From assembly GCA_017882455.1 (NCBI GenBank), contig JADGPL010000003.1, forward strand, positions 62,001 through 126,000: 64,000 nt of DNA, read 5' to 3'. The position numbers and the translations under genes are program-made. The notes under the pieces were generated by a model. That model had not been told where the DNA came from, did no database searches, and saw only the letters and a program-made list of their open reading frames with translations. Origin of the DNA: Solirubrobacteraceae bacterium (lineage in GTDB: Bacteria; Actinomycetota; Thermoleophilia; Solirubrobacterales; Solirubrobacteraceae). Positions 59,772 to 64,000 of this stretch are shown here, in pieces (the first letter of the stretch is position 1; each line of letters begins with the position of its first letter).

Positions 59772-60683
59772 GTGCCGCCGACCCTGAGCGCCGACGAGAT
59801 CCGCGAGGCCAACACGCGCTACCACGACGTGGCAGCCGGCCACTACGACTCCAAGTGGGGCATCGACTTCGGCGAGCTGGGCCTCAGCCAGGTCACGGCC
59901 AAGCTGCGCAAGGCGCTGGGTCATGAGCCCGGCCACTATGCCCGCTCGCTGGAGATCGGGGCGGGCACGGGCTACTTCACGCTCAACCTCCTGCGAGCCG
60001 GGCTGATCGGGCAGGCGACCTGCAGCGACATCTCCCCAGGCATGCTCGAGACCCTCGCCGACAACGCCCGCCGCCTCGAGCTGGAGGTGCGCACCGAGCC
60101 GGCCGACGCCGAGCGCCTTCCGTTCGCCGACGGGAGCTTCGACCTGGTGCTCGGCCATGCGGTGCTCCATCACATTCCCGACCTGCCCCGCGCGTTCGCA
60201 GAGTTCGAGCGGGTGCTGGCGCCCGGGGGCACCGTCCTGTTCGCGGGCGAGCCCTCACGCTACGGCGATCGCCTGGCCAACGTGCCCAAGCGCTTCGCAA
60301 GCGCCGTGGCCCCGCTCTGGCGCCGTGCGATCGGCGCAGGGCCGGCGCCGAGCAGCGAGGGCGGCGAGCCCGACGTGGCACTGGAGGGTGTGGTCGACGT
60401 CCACGCCTTCGCGCCGAGCGAGCTGTCGAGGGTCGCGCGCGCAGCCGGCTTCAGCGACGTGCGGGTCAGCGGCGAGGAGCTCCTGGCCAACTGGTTCGGC
60501 TGGACCAACCGCACACTCGAGGCCACGGCGAACCCCGAGGAGGTGCCGTGGGCCTGGCGACTGTACGCATACCGTGGCTATCTGGCGCTTCAGGAGCTCG
60601 ACCGCAGGCTGCTCGAGTCGAGACTGCCCCCGGCGATCTTCTACAACCTCATGCTCGCCGCGCGCAAGCCCTCAGCCGCCTAG
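59772..60683 (+). CDS. Class I SAM-dependent methyltransferase (UbiE-like)
   Basis: This 303-residue protein has LEIGAGTGYFTLNLLRAG (SAM motif I) and CSDISPGMLETLADNARR. FDLVLGHAVLHHIPDLPRAFAEFERVLAPGG carries motifs II-III in two parts and is typical of UbiE/Coq5-like enzymes. The C-terminal 100 residues are specific to this subgroup. GTG 59772 is the start; TATAT at 59756-59760 suggests a very short leader. The substrate is unknown. Confidence 0.87.
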   Translation: MPPTLSADEIREANTRYHDVAAGHYDSKWGIDFGELGLSQVTAKLRKALGHEPGHYARSLEIGAGTGYFTLNLLRAGLIGQATCSDISPGMLETLADNARRLELEVRTEPADAERLPFADGSFDLVLGHAVLHHIPDLPRAFAEFERVLAPGGTVLFAGEPSRYGDRLANVPKRFASAVAPLWRRAIGAGPAPSSEGGEPDVALEGVVDVHAFAPSELSRVARAAGFSDVRVSGEELLANWFGWTNRTLEATANPEEVPWAWRLYAYRGYLALQELDRRLLESRLPPAIFYNLMLAARKPSAA

Positions 60684-60748
60684 TCCAGACCCCTGCCGCG
60701 CGGCCCCAGCCGCGCCGGATGTGGGCGGGGGCCACCTAAACTCACACG

Positions 60749-61402
60749 ATGCGCGAGCATTCTGTCCGGGGGTTCCCGCTGTTCCCGCTCGGAATCGTGG
60801 CGCTCCCGAGCGAGAGCGTTCCGCTGCACATCTTCGAGGATCGCTATCGCCGCATGATCGAGCACTGCCTGCAGGCTTCGAGCAACTCTCTCGAAGGCGA
60901 ATTCGGGATCTTGTGGCTCTCCGAGGAGGAGCTCAAGGAGGTGGGCTGCGCGTGCGAGGTCGAGAATGTGCTCGAGCGCTTGGACGATGGACGGCTAAAC
61001 ATCGTCGTGCGCGGCACGCGGCCGTTCAGGCTGCTGGAGCGCCAGGACGATCTGCCCTATCCGGCAGGGGCCATCGAGTTCCTCTCCGAGGAGGCGGAGG
61101 AGAGCGACCCCGAGGCCGCTGAAGCGGCCCATGAGCTCTACCGCGAGCTCGTCAGGGAGGCCACCGACCGTGAGATCAGCGACCCGGAGCTCGCCCAGCT
61201 CGACTCCTATCGCATGGCCGCAACGGTCGAATTCGCAGTGGAGGCCAAGCAGGAGCTGCTCGAGCTGCGCTCCGAGAACGCCCGCATGCGGCTGCTGGCG
61301 ACGCTGCTGCAGAACGCGATCGAGCGACTGGACCTGGTCGAGCGCGCCCAGGCCCGCGCGCTCTCGAACGGCAAGGTCAGGTTCGGCCAGAGCTCGAGAT
61401 AG
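60749..61402 (+). CDS. LON peptidase substrate-binding-domain protein
   Basis: This 217-residue protein matches the N-terminal domain of Lon: FPLFPLGIVALPSESVPLHI, then FEDRYRRMIEHCL, and GRLNIVVRGTRPFRLLE. There is no ATPase or protease domain, as in many stand-alone actinobacterial versions. The C-terminal half is helical (AKQELLELRSENARMRLLAT). It may recognise unfolded protein or act as an adaptor. TAAACT ends 6 nt before the ATG, so the mRNA is probably leaderless. Confidence 0.9.
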   Translation: MREHSVRGFPLFPLGIVALPSESVPLHIFEDRYRRMIEHCLQASSNSLEGEFGILWLSEEELKEVGCACEVENVLERLDDGRLNIVVRGTRPFRLLERQDDLPYPAGAIEFLSEEAEESDPEAAEAAHELYRELVREATDREISDPELAQLDSYRMAATVEFAVEAKQELLELRSENARMRLLATLLQNAIERLDLVERAQARALSNGKVRFGQSSR

Positions 61403-61412
61403 GCCGCGCGCA

Positions 61413-61835
61413 CTACTGCGGCAGGTGGCAGACCTGCTGTGCGGTCTGGAGCACGAACAGCTGGAGCTGGCGCAAGACCTTCGGCTGCTTGGCGGAGTTG
61501 TCGCTGAAGCTGACCGTCCCATTTTCGTCTCGGACGTAGTAGCTCAGCACCGACCCGGGGCCGGGAGCCAGCGACAGATGGCTGGCGGCGGCGTCGTGGA
61601 GTTCTTCCTGGATCGCACGTGCCTGCACTAGCCCCGGATCGCTCAATTTGAGCGTCGGGCCGCCGTTGCAGTGGACTCCGCCTTCTTCGTTGACGAGCAG
61701 GGTCAGACGCGCGTGCGGCGTCGATCCGCCCCGATAGACGATGAACAGGTCGGCGGCCTTGACGCCTCCGCAGCCGGCGAGCACGCTCGCCGCAGCCAGC
61801 GCCACGAGCAGCCCGAGCGAGAACAGCCGTCTCAT
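61413..61835 (-). CDS. Putative lipoprotein of unknown function
   Basis: This 140-residue protein starts MRRLFSLGLLVALAAASVLA followed by GCGG, a good lipobox (LAGC) for lipid attachment at Cys22. The mature part has RLTLLVNEEGGVHCNGG and PGSVLSYYVRDENGTVSFSD, and later cysteines. I recognise no family. Its ATG overlaps the gamma-glutamyltransferase stop (ATGA), so it is translated after that gene. Confidence 0.8.
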   Translation of the reverse strand: MRRLFSLGLLVALAAASVLAGCGGVKAADLFIVYRGGSTPHARLTLLVNEEGGVHCNGGPTLKLSDPGLVQARAIQEELHDAAASHLSLAPGPGSVLSYYVRDENGTVSFSDNSAKQPKVLRQLQLFVLQTAQQVCHLPQ

Positions 61836-63304
61836 GCGCTCACCGCCACCCCGCCGCGGCGGGGGTCGCCCGCTCCGGACAACGCTCCCTCGCTGCGCAG
61901 CGCCGCCTGGACGCCACCGAAGAACAGGTTGTGCGAACCGAAGCGAATGACCTGGGTGCTCTCGTCCAGTTCCCCCAGATCGATTCCGGGCTCGGCGAAC
62001 ACCGCACCGTCTTCGAAGTGCACCCTGGGGGCATCGACCGCCTCGCGCACGTCCAGGCCCCGGTCCACGACGGCGACGATCGTCTGCAAGAGCGCGGAGC
62101 GTATGCGGTTGGACCCCGCGCTTCCCAGCACCAGCTCGACCTCGCCGTCGCGCATGACGATCGAGGGAGCCATCATGCTGGGCATCCTGCGTCCGGCCGG
62201 ATGCAGGTGGAAGCCAAGCGGGTTGAGATCCTCCTCGCCCATCACGTTGTTCAGGTGCATGCCCGTGCCGGGCACGACCACGCCCGAGCCCTCGCCGTTG
62301 GTGCAGGTCGTGCTGCATGCCAGCCCCGCGCTGTCGATCACCGAGATGTGGGTGGTCGAGCCGAGCCGCGTGGCGAGGAAGCGCTCGAGGAAGCCGTCCT
62401 GGTCGAGACCTTCGACGAACTCGACGGTCCGCTCGGACTGAGCCGCGGCCATCGCCTCCACGATCCCCCGCAGGGTCGGCGGCGAGGGACCGCGATCCAG
62501 CAGCGCCAGCGCATAGGCGATCAGGGTCCCGCCCGCCGAGGGTGGCGGGTTGGTGAGGATCTCGCGGTCCCGGTAGGCGACCTTGACCGGTCGGCGCTCG
62601 ACCGCGCGGTAGCCGGCGAGATCCTCCCTGCTGAGCGATCCGCCCCTGCCCCCCAGCCAGTCGCACACCGCCAGCGCGATGTCGCCGCGGTAGAAGGGCT
62701 CGGCTCCCTCCCTGGCCAGGCGCATCAGCGAGTTGCCGAGCTCGGGGTTGTGCAGGATCTCCCCCTCGCGCAGGACGCGTCCGCCGGGCGCCCACAGGGC
62801 GGCGCACTCCGGCGTGGAGGTGAGCAGCTCGGCGAGAATCTCGGCCACGTAGGCCTGGCCGGCATTGAGGACCACGCCCTCCTCGGCCAAGCGAGCAGCC
62901 GGCGCCGCGAGCTCCTCGAGCGGCAGCGTGCCCCATCGGCGCACCGCTCCACAAACACCGGCCGGCGTTCCGTAGACCCCGCAGGAGGCGGGGCCGATGT
63001 GGAAGACCTGGGCAGCGTCGCCGAAGGAGACATCGACGCCCTGCAGCTCGGCCTCCGAGCCGTCCCCGAGGCGAGTGGGCGCCTGCACGAAGAAGTCCAG
63101 GAGCGCCGGCTCCGTGTCCCCGCCGGCCACCAGCATGTAGCCGCCCGCGCCGAGCCCCGTCAGCAGCGACTCGCTCACGAACGAGGTCAGCATCGCGGCC
63201 ACGGCCGCATCCACCGCGTTGCCCCCTTCGCGCAGCACCCTCGCGCCCGCCTCGGCCGTCAACGGATGCCCGGCCGCAACCACGCCCTTTTCAGCTTCGC
63301 CCAT
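61832..63304 (-). CDS. Gamma-glutamyltransferase family protein (GGT-like, Ntn hydrolase)
   Basis: This 490-residue precursor would self-cleave before the catalytic Thr in GSTTHISVIDSAGLACS. ARVLREGGNAVDAAVAAMLT is the N-terminal family motif, and the small-subunit region contains LNNVMGEEDLNP and GSAGSNRIRSALLQTIVAVV. GGTs release or transfer gamma-glutamyl groups, for example from glutathione-like thiols. No signal peptide is evident. I choose ATG 63304 (MGEAEKGVVAAGHPLT); a frame from GTG 63328 adds eight residues. Confidence 0.92.
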   Translation of the reverse strand: MGEAEKGVVAAGHPLTAEAGARVLREGGNAVDAAVAAMLTSFVSESLLTGLGAGGYMLVAGGDTEPALLDFFVQAPTRLGDGSEAELQGVDVSFGDAAQVFHIGPASCGVYGTPAGVCGAVRRWGTLPLEELAAPAARLAEEGVVLNAGQAYVAEILAELLTSTPECAALWAPGGRVLREGEILHNPELGNSLMRLAREGAEPFYRGDIALAVCDWLGGRGGSLSREDLAGYRAVERRPVKVAYRDREILTNPPPSAGGTLIAYALALLDRGPSPPTLRGIVEAMAAAQSERTVEFVEGLDQDGFLERFLATRLGSTTHISVIDSAGLACSTTCTNGEGSGVVVPGTGMHLNNVMGEEDLNPLGFHLHPAGRRMPSMMAPSIVMRDGEVELVLGSAGSNRIRSALLQTIVAVVDRGLDVREAVDAPRVHFEDGAVFAEPGIDLGELDESTQVIRFGSHNLFFGGVQAALRSEGALSGAGDPRRGGVAVSA

Positions 63305-63376
63305 TGCAGAGCGATACCACAGGGGCACCTGCTGGTGCGGAGTGCGCCACGCGTGGGCGCCGCGCCATCTGAGGCA

Positions 63377-63423
63377 CGTCAGTCGAGCCAGGCAAGGACG
63401 TACCCCATTCGGGGCACAGGCAG
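63377..63423. repeat. Dispersed repeat, modules B and A joined
   Basis: Positions 63377-63400 match 48351-48374 (22 of 24), and 63402-63423 match 38437-38458 (21 of 22). The two modules are adjacent here but separate elsewhere, all three times between genes. The surrounding 230-base spacer between ggt and ftsZ contains no gene I can support. Confidence 0.6.
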
Positions 63424-63534
63424 TTTCGCGAAATGTGCTGGCCGAAACGGGGATGCGAGCGGAGCGAGTGTCTCCCGGCTTCGGTACATGAGCGATCGAG
63501 GACGCAGCCTGGCGAAGCGCTGACGTGCGTCAGA

Positions 63535-64000
63535 TCAGAAGTTGGGGAGGAACTCGGGTACTTCTAGTTCGTCCACCGAGAGGCCGCCGCGACGATCGCG
63601 GCTCGGCCGTGCGGGTGCGGCGCGCTGGACCTTCACCTCGCCAGCAGCGGCCGGCTCTTTCAGGCGGCTGAGGCTCTTGCGTCGGCCCTCGTCGCCGTAG
63701 CCGGTGGCCACGACAGTCACCCACACCTGGTCGTCGAGGTTCTCGTCGACCATGGCCCCGAAGATGATGTTGGCGTCGGGATGGGCGGCCTCGGCAACCG
63801 ACTTGGCGGCCTCGTTGACCTCCCACAGGGAGAGGTTCGTGCCGCCGGTGATCGAGAGCAGGATCGAGCGCGCGCCCTCCATCGAGGTTTCGAGCAGGGG
63901 CGAGGAGACCGCCTGAAGGGCCGCCTCGGTGGCGCGGTTCTCGCCCACGCCCATGCCGATGCCCAGCAGCGCGTTGCCCGCCTGGCTCATGATCGTGCGC
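63535..64000 (-). CDS. ftsZ: Cell division protein FtsZ, C-terminal part (5' end outside the window)
   Basis: The visible 155 or so residues include AGNALLGIGMGVGENRATEA, RSILLSITGGTNLSLWEVNE and NIIFGAMVDENLDDQVWVTV, the C-terminal half of the FtsZ GTPase body. A variable linker leads to the conserved tail VPEFLPNF, which binds FtsA/SepF-type partners. The N-terminal GTP-binding half lies beyond position 64000. A weak 6-bp hairpin (63520-63533) follows the stop. Confidence 0.97.
   Translation of the reverse strand, partial: RTIMSQAGNALLGIGMGVGENRATEAALQAVSSPLLETSMEGARSILLSITGGTNLSLWEVNEAAKSVAEAAHPDANIIFGAMVDENLDDQVWVTVVATGYGDEGRRKSLSRLKEPAAAGEVKVQRAAPARPSRDRRGGLSVDELEVPEFLPNF

Noticed and set aside
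63520-63533. CTGACG-TG-CGTCAG as ftsZ terminator
   Set aside because: The stem is only 6 bp with a 2-base spacer and no T-run; too weak to call.

Overview
The window is a GC-rich (clearly above 60% by eye), gene-dense bacterial chromosome segment. Several features point to Actinomycetota, most likely class Thermoleophilia (Solirubrobacterales-like): two F420/deazaflavin-type nitroreductase-family proteins, the order rpmE - DUF1385 - prfA - prmC - tsaC - glyA - wecA-like - atp operon, a GH57/methyltransferase pair resembling the mycobacterial methylglucose-lipopolysaccharide genes, many GTG starts, and several genes that look leaderless. The class assignment is inference; no 16S rRNA gene is present. 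By eye I found no phage, IS element, CRISPR array or tRNA.

Layout. 1-6.5 kb: the 5' part of a tmRNA gene (minus strand, encoding the tag ADSHEYALAA), an M50 protease, smpB, rnr, a ctp-type protease and an M16 protease. 6.5-7.5 kb: an XRE regulator plus AbiEii/MNT-like nucleotidyltransferase islet with two perfect operator-like palindromes. 7.5-14.4 kb: nadC-nadA, prfB (with its programmed +1 frameshift), a SnoaL-like protein, secA and hpf. 14.5-21.7 kb: a CtaG-like protein, then a sugar-nucleotide block (ugd, two NDP-sugar pyrophosphorylases, PGI/PMI) that also holds ahcY behind a SAH riboswitch. 21.7-29.5 kb: a deazaflavin-dependent enzyme and the complete F1Fo ATP synthase operon. 29.6-36.8 kb: envelope genes (PAP2 phosphatase, polysaccharide deacetylase, DMT-type membrane protein, MurG-like glycosyltransferase fusion, MptB/GT87-like mannosyltransferase, WecA/MraY-like transferase), with two unusually long convergent overlaps.

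36.8-43.2 kb: a cluster of four back-to-back perfect palindromes, glyA behind a ZTP riboswitch, tsaC, prmC, prfA, a DUF1385 protein, rpmE and a secreted protein. 43.2-53.2 kb: acyl-CoA and branched-chain catabolism (ETF-quinone oxidoreductase, etfA, etfB, a B12-binding mutase subunit, HAD phosphatase, thiolase, leucyl aminopeptidase, esterase, acyl-CoA dehydrogenase). 53.2-54.5 kb: a STAND/archaeal-type AAA ATPase flanked by two related palindromic repeats. 54.5-64 kb: deazaflavin nitroreductase, fatty-acid-hydroxylase/sterol-desaturase, meaB, a hexapeptide acyltransferase, GH57 plus methyltransferase, a second methyltransferase, a LON-N protein, a lipoprotein, gamma-glutamyltransferase and the 3' end of ftsZ.

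Most genes are housekeeping. The parts least explained by known families are non-coding: the CATG-centred palindrome cluster after glyA, the repeats that bracket the AAA ATPase, the twin operators of the XRE/nucleotidyltransferase islet, and short dispersed repeats shared between three intergenic regions.
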